A DNA stretch of 64,000 nucleotides from Pseudomonas canadensis (GCF_000503215.1 NZ_AYTD01000013.1:124001-188000), one strand, 5' to 3'. Numbered from the stretch's first letter, positions 6,997 to 16,219 are shown. A program made the numbers and translations. Notes: generated by a model not told the origin, from the sequence alone.

Positions 6997-9900
6997 GCTG
7001 TCAGATCCCCTAGCTGCACCCGCTTGACGTTGTTTTCGTCGTACACCTTGATTGCACGATTGGTCATCGTCAGGCGACCACCACCAGGCGCCGGGCCGTT
7101 AAACTCCAGGTTGCCAGCTTTATCGAGGCGCCATCCTTGAACACCGACGACATAGTTGTCGGACTGCAGCGCCTCTCCGATCTTCAGCATGGTGATGCTG
7201 CCGTCCTGGATGAACGCCGATCGTATGAAGGTCTGCCCCCCCGTAACCGCGAAAAACGACTCGGGGTTTTGAGCGTTGGTATTCATCACGGCGAACGTGT
7301 CAGCTCTGACGACAAAGTTGGATGTCGTACCGCCAGGACCTGTTTCTAGGCCCAATGCAAATCCTGCTGCATACGGCTTACCACTCGAGGAAAGCTCCAT
7401 CTTCACGGACCAGATGGTGGAAAGCTTGCCATCGGTGCTGGCCTGGGCCTGGCTTACCGTCTGGATGGACGCTGAGTTATCACCGATCTGCACACCAATC
7501 TGCTGGATGGCCTGGGCCGTGGCTTGGCGGTCAGTGACCACAACGCTTTCCAACTCGGTCACAGAGCCACTGACATCACCCACTGCGGCGGCCAACTCGG
7601 TCGTACGCTGCACCATTGCCGCGTTCTTAGTGGCCTGCGTCTTCACCTCCTCCGCAAAGCTGGCCTTGGCGTTAAAGCCCTGGAGCGCATCCGCAAGCTC
7701 GCCCTCGCCGTTGTCATCCCTATACGCCGCCTGCAAGACCTGAAGGCTCGACGCCGAGGCCGTCACCACACCGTCAAGCTTGGTGATATCGGCGGTGTTG
7801 GTGGAGACCTGCTGAGCCAGGCCGTTCGCCGTCTCTACCGACTGGCCAACATCGAGCCAGTAGGTGATGTTCGGCGGCGGCTGGTTCTTCGGTACAGCCT
7901 GGGCGGCCTGGTAGATTCGACTGCCCTCTACAACCATCTGCCCTTTGAGGTAGGTGGCATCCTTGTTGTAGGCCTTCAACCCACCAAGCGCGGTGATCTG
8001 ATCCTGCAGGCCAGGGATCTTGTCGATCTGGCTCACGATGTCCTGACCAAGCTCGGTCCGGCCAATCTTGCCGGCGACCAGGTCAAGAACCGGGCCAGCA
8101 TCGGAGCTGGCCCTGCCCATCACTCCGTTACCCACCGGATAAAACGGACCGATGTTGCCAGTCCGGTCCACAAGGCGAGCCCAGAAGAACAACGTCGCCC
8201 CCGCCAGCAGTTGCTGCATCCGGTAGTCGGCCTGCGGATACGCCAGGTCGGCCAGCTTGGAGGCTGCCGCCAAGTTGTTGGCCGTGCCGTACCACAGCTC
8301 GGTGCGCTGGGTATCTTCGGCGCCGGCGGGGAAGCCCCACTTGATGCCGATGCCGAACAGCTCGCTGGTGGTGGTCAAGAACGCCACCGCAGGCGGCAGT
8401 CCGACCTTCCCTTCTAGGTTGGTCAGGTTGGAGTTCTTCCAGATTGAAGATATCTCGAAGGCGCTCACCGATCGAACACGGGCCAGATAGGCGCCCGAGT
8501 AAATGCCGGTGACATCAACGCTCGTCGCGCCCGTGCGCTGCAGCTTGATCCAGTTGCCGCTGTCCTTGCGCCACTCCACGTCATAAGCAACCGCGCCAGC
8601 AACAGCGGGCCACGAAATGTTCATGGTGCTGATGGCGATACCCTGATTCACGGCGTAGCTCGACGTCAGCGTCACACTTGCCGGTGCCGGGACTACGGTG
8701 ATCGGGACAACGCTGATTGGCCTTTCTTCCAGGCGCGCGCCGGTGTCAATGTGAGCAAATTTGCTGGGGTCGTACTGCACGGCCGAGATTTCAAACACGC
8801 CAGGCTCCGGCCGCGCCACGCTGACCACCCGGTATAGCGGGATGGCCAGGTCATCTGCATCCAGCGCCCAAACAAGTTCGCGCTCAGGCGGCACGGAATA
8901 AGCCACGGTCACGGTGACCTGCTTGCCGCTTACAAGTTGCACGGTCCGCCCCTCGCACTTGCCGTCTGGCAGGTTGAGGATCAGCCGGTCGCCGGGCTTC
9001 GCCTGGGTTTCTCGGTCTAGGGTGATGACCTTGCCGTTCACTGCCGAGATGCGTCCACCCACAGGCCGACCGGCCAGCAGTTCATCAGCGATTGGGATCA
9101 CGTATCCAGGCAGCGGAATGCGGCCGTCCAGACCCACCTTGAAATTTACAGCCCGGTCCTTAGAGTTCGTGAGCAGTGCCCACTTACCGCGGCGCTGGGC
9201 CTCGGATTCTCGCGTACAGCCGATGGCACTGATCTCCAGCGGGTTATCGCCGTAGCGCCGCTGCAGCTTCTGGTCAGTCACTGCGGTGACGTCGGTGTCG
9301 TAGTTGTTCAGCGGGTTGTCGTAGCTCACCAGCGCGCGGCTGTAGCGGGTGCGCTCCGATGCGCTGGAATAGGTGAACTTGCCATCTATCACGTTCGCCC
9401 GGGTGTAGGCGAAGTCGAAGTCAGTGGCGCGCGGCATGTCCGCCAGCGTGAATACCTGGCCCTGGGCCCAATAGGTCATGCCTCGGTAGATCGCCGAGAT
9501 GTCACGCAGCAGTGACCAGGCGTCAGCCTTGCTCTGTAGGTTCAGATTGCAGATGAAGCGAGGCTCCTGGCCGCCCTTCCCATCCGGCACCAGCTGGTCG
9601 CAGTACTGCGAAATCCGGTACAGCTCCCACTTGTCCACCATCCACGGCTTGATGCGACGGCCCAATCCGAAGCGGTCAACCGTGGTGATTCCGTACGTAG
9701 CCCAAACCGGGTTGTTGGTGTATACCTCCTTGAGGGTCCCGTCCCAGATGCCGCTGTACGTGCGCGACACGGGGTCATAGTTGCTCGGGACTTGCCACTT
9801 TCGAGCCTTGCAGCCGACGGTAACCGCCGGAATGCTGCGGAATTGCTCGGCGGAAAATTCGATGTAGAGCAGAGCGGTGTTCGGGTAGCGGATCTTGGCG

Positions 9901-10559
9901 TCGATCACCTCGGTGAAGCCGGCAATCTGCATGATGTCGGAGAATTTGGCCGGGCTGTTCTGGTTGGCGGTCAGTCGGGTGATTCGCATCAGCCAGCCAG
10001 TGGCTGCCCGGGGCAAATCGATACGACGGGTACGTTCGTAGGTATTGGTGGTCTTGCCGTCTACAGCCTCACTCAGCACCTGCTGATACGTACCGCCGTC
10101 GGTGGCCACCTCGACCTTGTACTCAATACGGTAGCCGTTGATGTTGCCGCCAGCGTCTACGGACTGAAGCGCTGGCCAGGCGAAGCGAACACGAATGGCG
10201 GAAAGCTGGGTGTTGCTGATCGCCCGGACCCATGGCGTGCCGCTGCGCAGCTCAGTGCTGATTGTGGTTTCGTTCTCGACCGACGGGATCCCCTGGATAT
10301 AGGTCTGGTCCACCGCCCCGGTGCGCCACTCCCACTTTACGTTCGGGAAGTTCATGTTGCCCTGGGGGTCTTGCAGTGGGGTGTTGTCGAGATAAATGTC
10401 CTGGGCGGTCGGCGTGCCTTCGAATTCACCCTCACCGATAGCGATGAGCATCTTGGCAATAGCGACTGAGCGCAGACTGTCCGGGGCCTCCGTTGGCGTT
10501 TTTGGCTTATCTTCGCCGCCCTTGGCGCCGTGGATTTCAATCTTGCGTGCTGCGCCCAT
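6993..10559 (-). CDS. J: Tail tip / host specificity protein J
   Basis: 1188 residues, close to lambda J (1132). The N-terminus (EIHGAKGGEDKPKTPTEAPDSLRSVAIAKMLIAIGEGEFEG) is the family signature, followed by the ring-forming domains, then fibronectin-III-like segments around residues 610-790 (APASVTLTSSYAVNQGIAIS...) and a C-terminal DUF1983-like segment ending in a GPAPGGGRLTMTNRAIKVYD beta region. It forms the central tail tip that contacts the host receptor and leads DNA injection. It is preceded by gpI and followed by the fibre cassette. Confidence 0.92.
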   Translation of the reverse strand: MGAARKIEIHGAKGGEDKPKTPTEAPDSLRSVAIAKMLIAIGEGEFEGTPTAQDIYLDNTPLQDPQGNMNFPNVKWEWRTGAVDQTYIQGIPSVENETTISTELRSGTPWVRAISNTQLSAIRVRFAWPALQSVDAGGNINGYRIEYKVEVATDGGTYQQVLSEAVDGKTTNTYERTRRIDLPRAATGWLMRITRLTANQNSPAKFSDIMQIAGFTEVIDAKIRYPNTALLYIEFSAEQFRSIPAVTVGCKARKWQVPSNYDPVSRTYSGIWDGTLKEVYTNNPVWATYGITTVDRFGLGRRIKPWMVDKWELYRISQYCDQLVPDGKGGQEPRFICNLNLQSKADAWSLLRDISAIYRGMTYWAQGQVFTLADMPRATDFDFAYTRANVIDGKFTYSSASERTRYSRALVSYDNPLNNYDTDVTAVTDQKLQRRYGDNPLEISAIGCTRESEAQRRGKWALLTNSKDRAVNFKVGLDGRIPLPGYVIPIADELLAGRPVGGRISAVNGKVITLDRETQAKPGDRLILNLPDGKCEGRTVQLVSGKQVTVTVAYSVPPERELVWALDADDLAIPLYRVVSVARPEPGVFEISAVQYDPSKFAHIDTGARLEERPISVVPITVVPAPASVTLTSSYAVNQGIAISTMNISWPAVAGAVAYDVEWRKDSGNWIKLQRTGATSVDVTGIYSGAYLARVRSVSAFEISSIWKNSNLTNLEGKVGLPPAVAFLTTTSELFGIGIKWGFPAGAEDTQRTELWYGTANNLAAASKLADLAYPQADYRMQQLLAGATLFFWARLVDRTGNIGPFYPVGNGVMGRASSDAGPVLDLVAGKIGRTELGQDIVSQIDKIPGLQDQITALGGLKAYNKDATYLKGQMVVEGSRIYQAAQAVPKNQPPPNITYWLDVGQSVETANGLAQQVSTNTADITKLDGVVTASASSLQVLQAAYRDDNGEGELADALQGFNAKASFAEEVKTQATKNAAMVQRTTELAAAVGDVSGSVTELESVVVTDRQATAQAIQQIGVQIGDNSASIQTVSQAQASTDGKLSTIWSVKMELSSSGKPYAAGFALGLETGPGGTTSNFVVRADTFAVMNTNAQNPESFFAVTGGQTFIRSAFIQDGSITMLKIGEALQSDNYVVGVQGWRLDKAGNLEFNGPAPGGGRLTMTNRAIKVYDENNVKRVQLGDLTA

Positions 10560-10576
10560 ACTTTTCTCCAGGCAAT

Positions 10577-10597
10577 AAAAAACCGCCTCACGGGCGG
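10577..10597 (-). terminator. Rho-independent terminator between I and J
   Basis: On the minus strand the stem CCGCC...GGCGG is followed by TTTTTTATT. It lies in the short gap before J, as do similar hairpins before other late genes in this prophage. Confidence 0.6.
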
Positions 10598-10618
10598 CTG
10601 CTGTGCTTCAGGTATTGG

Positions 10619-11230
10619 CTACATCTGGTCTTCGGCGTAGATGGCGGCACTGATGATCGCCCCGCCCCAGCGGCGCTCGCCGATGCAGAGCGGGACCGGG
10701 TTACCCGATGCCGTGGTGTTCTTGGCGCTGCCGAAGGCATAGCCAGGCGTATTTTCTGGCGCGGCGCTGGTCTTGAGGCCGCCGGCCTGCGGGCTAAGCA
10801 TTTGAATCACACCGCCCAGCACCATAGATCCGCCCATCATGATCAGCGCAGAACCGAATGGCGCACCCGCGCCAAAAGTGCCGCCGGTGATGACAAGGCC
10901 GACAACAATCAGTACAGCGCCGATAATGGTTTGCAGCGCCCCGCCGCGCTTACTGCCGGTGATCACGGGAGCAATGCGGATATCTCCGGCGCCAACGAAG
11001 CCAAGCTCTTTCTCAGCCAGGTTCGTCTTGCCTCGGAAAACCGCGAACTCAATACCCCTGGATTTAGCATTGGACAGGAACCGTTCGAATCCTGGGATTT
11101 GGACGCAGAGCGCTTTCACGGCCTCGGCCGGAGTGCTCACAGCCATTCGGAAAGAGCGGCCAAACTGCCGGAGCTGCCCATAAAGCAGAATCGTGGTCAT
11201 GGGCTGATAATTGATGGCGAGTGCTGCCAT
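10619..11230 (-). CDS. I: Tail assembly protein I
   Basis: 203 residues from an ATG with CGGAGAAAACTCA before it; a longer frame upstream is not protein-like. The N-terminus (TILLYGQLRQFGRSFRMAV...EAVKALCVQIPGFERFL) is a ubiquitin-like domain typical of lambda gpI, followed by a glycine-rich hydrophobic middle (IIGAVLIVVGLVITGGTFGAGAP). It works with K, L and J in building the tail tip. Confidence 0.9.
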   Translation of the reverse strand: MAALAINYQPMTTILLYGQLRQFGRSFRMAVSTPAEAVKALCVQIPGFERFLSNAKSRGIEFAVFRGKTNLAEKELGFVGAGDIRIAPVITGSKRGGALQTIIGAVLIVVGLVITGGTFGAGAPFGSALIMMGGSMVLGGVIQMLSPQAGGLKTSAAPENTPGYAFGSAKNTTASGNPVPLCIGERRWGGAIISAAIYAEDQM

Positions 11231-11248
11231 TGAGTTTTCTCCGAACAA

Positions 11249-11273
11249 TAAAAAAGCCCGCCGAAGCGAGCCT
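11249..11273 (-). terminator. Rho-independent terminator before gpI
   Basis: On the minus strand GCTCGC-TTCG-GCGGGC with a UUCG-type loop is followed by a run of T. It closes the transcript of the inserted lipoprotein genes. Confidence 0.65.
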
Positions 11274-11291
11274 TTGATGAAGTGGTGCGGG

Positions 11292-11642
11292 CTATAGGCA
11301 GCCTTGCAGCGCGGCCAACCGCTTATTCGCAATCCAGTTGCCGACCACCACGTAATACTTCGCTTCGGACCCCGAGCCCTTGGGATGGATGTCAACGAAG
11401 TACTGCGACCCCTCGGTGAATACCGTGTATCCGGTGTCGCGGCCAGGCTGAAGGGTTGCGCCAGGTGTGCCGCCGAAGATCGACTGGTTCTGCCATTCGT
11501 ACTGCACGCATTTAGCCAGTGCAGCATCGGTCTTCTTCGATGCGAGAACCTTGTATGGGCCTTCGTTACGGGCCTCATTCATCGTTGGTGCCATACACCC
11601 CGCCAGTATCGCCACCGCTGCCACCGCTATCAAAATCCGCAT
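11292..11642 (-). CDS. Small lipoprotein (moron)
   Basis: 116 residues starting MRILIAVAAVAILAGCMAP, a lipoprotein signal with the lipid-attachment Cys after LAG. AGGGGACGAC precedes the ATG. The mature part has three more Cys and no known domain. Surface lipoproteins carried by prophages among tail genes can block superinfection; that role is possible here but not shown. Confidence 0.75.
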   Translation of the reverse strand: MRILIAVAAVAILAGCMAPTMNEARNEGPYKVLASKKTDAALAKCVQYEWQNQSIFGGTPGATLQPGRDTGYTVFTEGSQYFVDIHPKGSGSEAKYYVVVGNWIANKRLAALQGCL

Positions 11643-11704
11643 GTCGTCCCCTCTTTGGTTTGGCGGGACTGTAGCACTGGGGACCGGTTGCATGAAATCC
11701 AGTC

Positions 11705-12595
11705 TTACTTAAGAGACCGATTCATATTTTCGAGAGCATTCAAAACGTTTCGCGTGACGCCTTTGTCAATGGCATCGCTGGATGACTGTGAAAGAGTATC
11801 TACCGCATTTTTTGCAGCTTTTTGACCCTCTTTTGAACTACCACTCACTTGAGTGACTGTCTGTGCCGTGACTTGCTTTACTACTGATTGCTGTTCAGCT
11901 GTTGATGCACCTATTGGCATCGACTCGGATATAGCAACTCCCGCCGCCTGGCCCGCTTCCGCGCTTTGTGTGGCAAGAGCTACCGCAGTAGAGCCTGCAG
12001 CCACCGCGGCGGCAGTTGCGCCATCAGCAGACGTGCCTGTTCCTGAGACTGCGACCGGTGCTGGTTTTGTGGCACCGCCGGGTTCGAGTGTTTTTTCTGT
12101 AGGCCCAATCTTCCCTTTGCTTGCCGCCAGCTCCAATTCAATAAGGGGGGCAGTCACTTTTCCTGCATTTATCAGTGATTCAATATATTGAGTTGCTGTC
12201 ATTTTTGGATCATTAGCGAAGGCCATGCAGAGGCCTGAGGACATGGCTTCGTAAAGCATCAATCCCTGTGTTTTTTGCGATACGTTGGCAACGGTTTTCG
12301 CCGCGCTTTCAGCAAATGAATTTTTTGCTGACGGGTCGCCTGCCTGCGTTTTTAACGCTACGGAAAGTGAATTGCTCAAACTTGCACTGATGTTTTCCGC
12401 CACTCCAGCAGGTGGCTCGCCACACGTCCGATTGGTGACGTTGTTTATGATAAATATCCTGCGGTCGGCAGTTGTAGTCAGAGTTGTAAACTCTGACTTC
12501 TCGTTAACCGAAGTCACAATCGCTGGGTCGGTCATTCGATCGGTTGTGCAAGCTGATAGCAAAATCGTACCTGTCAATACCAAGCTAGCTCTCAT
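11705..12595 (-). CDS. Larger lipoprotein (moron)
   Basis: 296 residues with a signal ending LLSACTTDR, so a lipoprotein. The mature protein has a globular part with two Cys (residues about 55-130, RTCGEPPAGVAENISASLS...SGLCMAFANDP) and a long Ala/Ser/Thr/Gly-rich low-complexity tail. The base composition is more AT-rich than the tail genes. With its lipoprotein neighbour it forms an accessory island between tail genes K and I. Confidence 0.7.
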   Translation of the reverse strand: MRASLVLTGTILLSACTTDRMTDPAIVTSVNEKSEFTTLTTTADRRIFIINNVTNRTCGEPPAGVAENISASLSNSLSVALKTQAGDPSAKNSFAESAAKTVANVSQKTQGLMLYEAMSSGLCMAFANDPKMTATQYIESLINAGKVTAPLIELELAASKGKIGPTEKTLEPGGATKPAPVAVSGTGTSADGATAAAVAAGSTAVALATQSAEAGQAAGVAISESMPIGASTAEQQSVVKQVTAQTVTQVSGSSKEGQKAAKNAVDTLSQSSSDAIDKGVTRNVLNALENMNRSLK

Positions 12596-12720
12596 GACCG
12601 CCTCCGCGATGGCGATATGCCATTTTCACCGAGAATAGTGGGCACTATCGAAATTAGCCAGACGGTCAGACAGATCAGCACATCGAATCTATCTGGAAGG
12701 AAATCGACCTGGCCAGGCAT
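12592..12720 (-). CDS. Possible small membrane protein coupled to lipoprotein gene
   Basis: A 42-residue frame with one hydrophobic span (DVLICLTVWLISIVPTIL). Its stop overlaps the lipoprotein start in ATGA, which suggests coupling, but there is no strong ribosome site at the ATG and longer starts exist upstream. Uncertain. Confidence 0.35.
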   Translation of the reverse strand: MPGQVDFLPDRFDVLICLTVWLISIVPTILGENGISPSRRRS

Positions 12721-12803
12721 CCAGCGTGGATGGAATGCCAGTAACCCACATTGATCGGGTCGTAGTAGCTTTATGCCTTCAAACAAGCCAGTCCGGAAGG
12801 CCA

Positions 12804-13115
12804 ATGACCACTAACAGACAGAAAGCGAAGCTAATTCGCGATGCCGTAGATAACGCTGGCGCCTCTCTTGATGAGCATTACAAAGCCAGGGAAGTGATAG
12901 TCGGAAACCTGATTGAAACAAAAATCCCGATAGTCAAAATATGTGACAAACATATAAGAGTCGACGAGAACGACAAGACGCCCTATGAGCTAAGCGAAGA
13001 GGCCAAGGAAATCTTCAGGGGTATAGCTGACGCCATTGAAAGCTCGAACCAGGCTGACTTAAGCGATACCGCTGACGAACTTGCTCTGCGCCACGATATC
13101 CGCCTACTTCCATAG
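12804..13115 (+). CDS. Hypothetical protein (plus-strand moron)
   Basis: 103 residues from an ATG with CCGGAAGG before it. Sequence is charged and helical (RQKAKLIRDAVDNAGASLDEHYKAREVIVGNLIE; YELSEEAKEIFRGIADAIESS). It is transcribed against the late genes and is AT-richer than them. Function unknown. Confidence 0.65.
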   Translation: MTTNRQKAKLIRDAVDNAGASLDEHYKAREVIVGNLIETKIPIVKICDKHIRVDENDKTPYELSEEAKEIFRGIADAIESSNQADLSDTADELALRHDIRLLP

Positions 13116-13206
13116 AGCGGACGGTTAAGGATTCCCCAGTCCTTCGCCTGCAAGCCCAAGGACGGGGTTGCGCCAATGTCGGCGCGTTTATGACCTGGAG
13201 GTCAAT

Positions 13207-13455
13207 GTGAGTAATCAGAAAACAGTCGATCAACGCCTAGAAGAATTAGAGCTAGCACTCAAGACTGCAATTGTTTTCAACATGAATGCGGCAGCAGTTC
13301 TCGGGCGTCGACTTGCATTTGGCAACGATGCAATAGCGAACGTAATTTCCCAAGATCTTCAAAATCTGAAGGCAGAAAGGTTCGAGGGCATCGATAAAGG
13401 GCTGCACGATAGCTACTTAGACAGCTTATCCCAAGCGATTACCGGCCGAGCTTAA
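13207..13455 (+). CDS. Hypothetical protein (plus-strand moron)
   Basis: 82 residues from a GTG preceded by CTGGAGGTCAAT, a strong ribosome site; an overlapping ATG is followed at once by a stop. The protein is helical (QRLEELELALKTAIVFNMNAAAVLGRRLAFGNDAIANVI). It follows the other plus-strand gene by 91 bases and ends overlapping a convergent small gene. Function unknown. Confidence 0.65.
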   Translation: MSNQKTVDQRLEELELALKTAIVFNMNAAAVLGRRLAFGNDAIANVISQDLQNLKAERFEGIDKGLHDSYLDSLSQAITGRA

Positions 13456-13579
13456 TGCCGGCTGCGTAATAAACACCGGTTTGAGGGTGCTTGACCATCA
13501 GCACCCTCCAATCGTCGCAAATCACGGTTCCGGCAATGCGCACTTTCCCGTCTTCAGCTACTTCAAACGGCTGATTCAT
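13439..13579 (-). CDS. 46-residue phage protein after gpK
   Basis: The frame reads MNQPFEVAEDGKVRIAGTVI... to ...YYAAGIKLGR, with GGAGCAGGAT before the ATG. The pattern (start, strand, turn, Gly-rich end) resembles short phage proteins that match the DUF1983 end of J-type tip proteins. It probably belongs to the tail cluster and was separated from I by the inserted genes. Confidence 0.6.
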   Translation of the reverse strand: MNQPFEVAEDGKVRIAGTVICDDWRVLMVKHPQTGVYYAAGIKLGR

Positions 13580-13604
13580 ATCCTGCTCCTGCGGCCATGC
13601 CGCG

Positions 13605-14369
13605 TCATGTTGGTTGTTTAGCGTCTTTGTGCCTGAGGATCAGCCGCGTTCGGTCGTGCCAGGGCCCGCCATATACGATGATCTCGGACGGCCTGCCATA
13701 CAGGTGGTGCAGCAGGAACGGTCCAGGGCCGAAAGCGCCCGACTCTTCGCCAGGTAGCGACGGATCGGTGCCCAGGTATATGCCAGCGTGGTTTGGGTGA
13801 GCCGTCCGGCCAACCTGCATAACAATCATGTCACCGCGCTGCGGACGGTCGACACGCACAAACCCGGCCGCCTCGTAGTGCTGCTCGTAAAGGCTCGCGC
13901 TCTCCGCACTCTCCCACCAACCATCGGTGCGCTTGAAGGCTTCGAACTCAAGGCCCCACTCACGGGAATACCAATCAGCGCAAACCTGCCAGCAATCCCA
14001 GGCCCCATGCACAAACGGGCGCTTGAGCAGCGGCGTGCTGCCCGTTGGTGTGATCGTGCGCATGTCGCCCTCGGGCCAGGACAAAATGTGCCAGGGCAAG
14101 ACCGTGGCCTCGCACATGGCCAGGTCGTGCGGTGACGGTCTGCTGGTGGCGTCCGGGTGTGAGTGAACGATGCCGATCACCTCACCCAAGTCCTCCGCCG
14201 CGGCGTAGTCCTCTGGATCCAGCCGGAACTCTTCGTTGGGCTCCGTGGCGATGTTCCTGCACGGGAAGTACTTCTGCGCCCGGCCATCGGCCAGCAGCAG
14301 GCCACAGCACTCGCGCGGATACTCCGCCGCCGCGTGCGCCTGGATGGCTGAGACGATATGTTTTCGCAT
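13605..14369 (-). CDS. K: Tail tip protein K (JAB + NlpC/P60 peptidase)
   Basis: 254 residues in two enzyme domains. Residues 1-110 are a JAMM/MPN metalloprotease with PRECCGLL and the zinc motif HSHPDATSRPSPHDLAMC. The second half is NlpC/P60-like with the Cys in WDCWQVCADWY and the His in HPNHAGIYLG. This pairing is the hallmark of lambda gpK. It works in tail tip assembly and may trim or pass peptidoglycan during DNA entry. Confidence 0.92.
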   Translation of the reverse strand: MRKHIVSAIQAHAAAEYPRECCGLLLADGRAQKYFPCRNIATEPNEEFRLDPEDYAAAEDLGEVIGIVHSHPDATSRPSPHDLAMCEATVLPWHILSWPEGDMRTITPTGSTPLLKRPFVHGAWDCWQVCADWYSREWGLEFEAFKRTDGWWESAESASLYEQHYEAAGFVRVDRPQRGDMIVMQVGRTAHPNHAGIYLGTDPSLPGEESGAFGPGPFLLHHLYGRPSEIIVYGGPWHDRTRLILRHKDAKQPT

Positions 14370-14383
14370 TTTTAGCGCCCACT

Positions 14384-14406
14384 AAAAAGGGCGCCGTAGC
14401 GCCCTT
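14384..14406 (-). terminator. Hairpin terminator after HNH gene
   Basis: On the minus strand AAGGGCGC-TAC-GGCGCCCTT is followed by TTTAG. It sits between the inserted HNH gene and K. The T-run is short, so termination may be partial. Confidence 0.5.
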
Positions 14407-14408
14407 GG

Positions 14409-15038
14409 TTAAACTATTTTTCTTGAATGGTCTACGGGAGTGGATAGAGCCCGTTCGGGCTCCCAGCCTCCCCGTAATCTGCCGCGAATTGCATAACGTC
14501 CGATGCCAGTCTTCTCCACCCATTCAGCCAAGCTGAGGGTTTGGCCGAATGCGGTGATCATATGGCTATTGCGACGATTTCTGTTCTGCTGCTCTGCAGT
14601 TGCCCAGCGGCAATTTTCCAAATAATACCCATCATCGTTGTCACGACGGTCAAGGGTCATGCCGTCCGGCCTATCACCCATGTCAAAAACGAACAGATTG
14701 AAGTCAGACCACCTATCGCAGACGGAGATGCCCCTCGCGCCATACTTCGGATAATCGACATACCCGGGGTCTGAGCAACGGTAATGCATGCAAATCCAAG
14801 TATGGTAAAGAGGGTGGTCACTGTAACCATGAGTTCTGCCAGTGTTAGAAGCGACCTCCTTCTGTAAGCAGCCACAAGACTTTGATGCCCCAGACGTCAG
14901 GCTGTAGAGAAGAACCGAAGCCTCTTTTCCGCAGTCGCAGCGGCACAAAAAATATCGCCGTCCACCTCTGCTTTCGTTCTCTTGGATTACGGTCCATCGA
15001 ACAAATTGACTACCCGAAAAATCTTTAAAGTTCTTCAT
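14409..15038 (-). CDS. HNH-type homing endonuclease-like protein
   Basis: 209 residues from an ATG preceded by AGGGGTTAATC. It has a Cys-rich N-terminus (CRCDCGKEASVLL...SCGCLQKE), a zinc ribbon seen in AP2/HNH phage nucleases, then the central YGARGISVCDRWSDF, FDMGDRPDGMTLDR, DNDDGYYLENCRWAT and QQNRNRR blocks of this HNH family. A C-terminal helix-turn-helix-like part (QTLSLAEWVEKTGIGRYAIRGRL) would bind DNA. It lies between tail genes L and K without breaking either, as free-standing homing genes do. Confidence 0.85.
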   Translation of the reverse strand: MKNFKDFSGSQFVRWTVIQENESRGGRRYFLCRCDCGKEASVLLYSLTSGASKSCGCLQKEVASNTGRTHGYSDHPLYHTWICMHYRCSDPGYVDYPKYGARGISVCDRWSDFNLFVFDMGDRPDGMTLDRRDNDDGYYLENCRWATAEQQNRNRRNSHMITAFGQTLSLAEWVEKTGIGRYAIRGRLRGGWEPERALSTPVDHSRKIV

Positions 15039-15116
15039 GATTAACCCCTGCACCTGGAAGAAAAGCAGCAGCCCGAATCAATGACCTCCGTGCCGTAGAA
15101 CTGAGGCCCTATTGTA

Positions 15117-15869
15117 TCAACTGCGAGCGATCAAGCTCACAGCTGGGAACCCCCCAAATGGGAGTTCTTCGTGCTCTCCGAATCTCACCTTACAACCAGT
15201 CGAAAGGCATCCATCGCAGTCGTCCTTTGCTGGGTCGTCCGTGAGGTTTCCATCAATGTCACGGTACGGGCCGATGTATCCACAATCAGGGCCTCTATAT
15301 CCCCCTGTCATGCTCCAATGGCACAGCGTCGTCATCTGTCGGCCGGGAAGTCCGTGGTTGTCGATCTCGCCCGGCGAAGACAGCTCCCAGACAACCACCT
15401 CACCGTCCTCGCTGGTTTTCTGGTCGATGTACCAGATCTCCAGCGCTTCCTGAGTCGGATCAGCAGTTGGGTTGCCCTCTGGGAAGTTCGCTGCATCCAG
15501 GTACTGGGCCAGGGTTTCGCGAACCGTCAGCTTGAACTTGAGCATGTCCTCGAAGGCCAGACACAACGCCGTTACGCGCCCGTTGACGTTGCCTGCGGCG
15601 AAAGTCGGCCGAGAGGCGGTGCCGTCGCTGCTCGAAGAGATACCCTCGATCTGCACCGGCCAGGCCGCGTACTCCTGTCCCTGCCAGATAATCGACTTGG
15701 CAGGCAGGTCTTCTTCCGAACCTTCGTAGGCCAGCAATTCCTCAGGCGTGTGCGGAATGGCGTGCCCATGGAAGCGCAGGTAATCCGCGCCATATTCGGT
15801 CCCATCAATTTCGAACAGGCGAATCTCGCCGCCGGGCTCCAGTTTCTGGATGTCCGTGATCAGTGCCAT
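15117..15869 (-). CDS. L: Minor tail protein L
   Basis: 250 residues beginning MALITDIQKLEPGGEIRLFEIDGTEYG. The C-terminal half has the family Cys set (TTLCHW, GPDCGY, DDCDGCLSTGCKVRFG); in lambda gpL such residues bind an iron-sulfur cluster. It is placed between M and K as in lambda, with only an HNH gene between L and K. Acts at the tail tip. Confidence 0.9.
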   Translation of the reverse strand: MALITDIQKLEPGGEIRLFEIDGTEYGADYLRFHGHAIPHTPEELLAYEGSEEDLPAKSIIWQGQEYAAWPVQIEGISSSSDGTASRPTFAAGNVNGRVTALCLAFEDMLKFKLTVRETLAQYLDAANFPEGNPTADPTQEALEIWYIDQKTSEDGEVVVWELSSPGEIDNHGLPGRQMTTLCHWSMTGGYRGPDCGYIGPYRDIDGNLTDDPAKDDCDGCLSTGCKVRFGEHEELPFGGFPAVSLIARS

Positions 15870-15880
15870 GGGCGGTTATC

Positions 15881-16219
15881 TCAGGGATGAAAGGTTTGCT
15901 GGAAGGTGGCGGTGATGGCGTAGACCTGGCCGCCGCGGTGCACTGGCTTGTAGCCGTTGCACTTGTAGAGGCCAAGCTCACCCAGGGGCGGCTCCCAGAG
16001 GAAGCCCTTCGCCCCCTTGTGGCGGTCGAGGAACGCCATGATGTCTTTGATGCGCGGCTTCAAGCCGGTAAAGGTCACGGGCCAGGATTGCGACCGATTG
16101 TTGAGGCCATCCTCTACCGACTGCTCATATCCATCGCCGAACTGCTTGGAGCGAACACGCTGGGCGATATCGCCTTCCGCGCCCTTCTCCGTCGCCCAGG
16201 TGAATCGTTCGATAGCCAT
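15881..16219 (-). CDS. M: Minor tail protein M
   Basis: 112 residues with the gpM pattern (QRVRSKQFGDGYEQSVEDGLNNRSQSWPVTFTG...AFLDRHKGAKGFLWEPP). The start overlaps the tape-measure stop by one base. It links the tape-measure C-terminus to the tip complex. Confidence 0.9.
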   Translation of the reverse strand: MAIERFTWATEKGAEGDIAQRVRSKQFGDGYEQSVEDGLNNRSQSWPVTFTGLKPRIKDIMAFLDRHKGAKGFLWEPPLGELGLYKCNGYKPVHRGGQVYAITATFQQTFHP

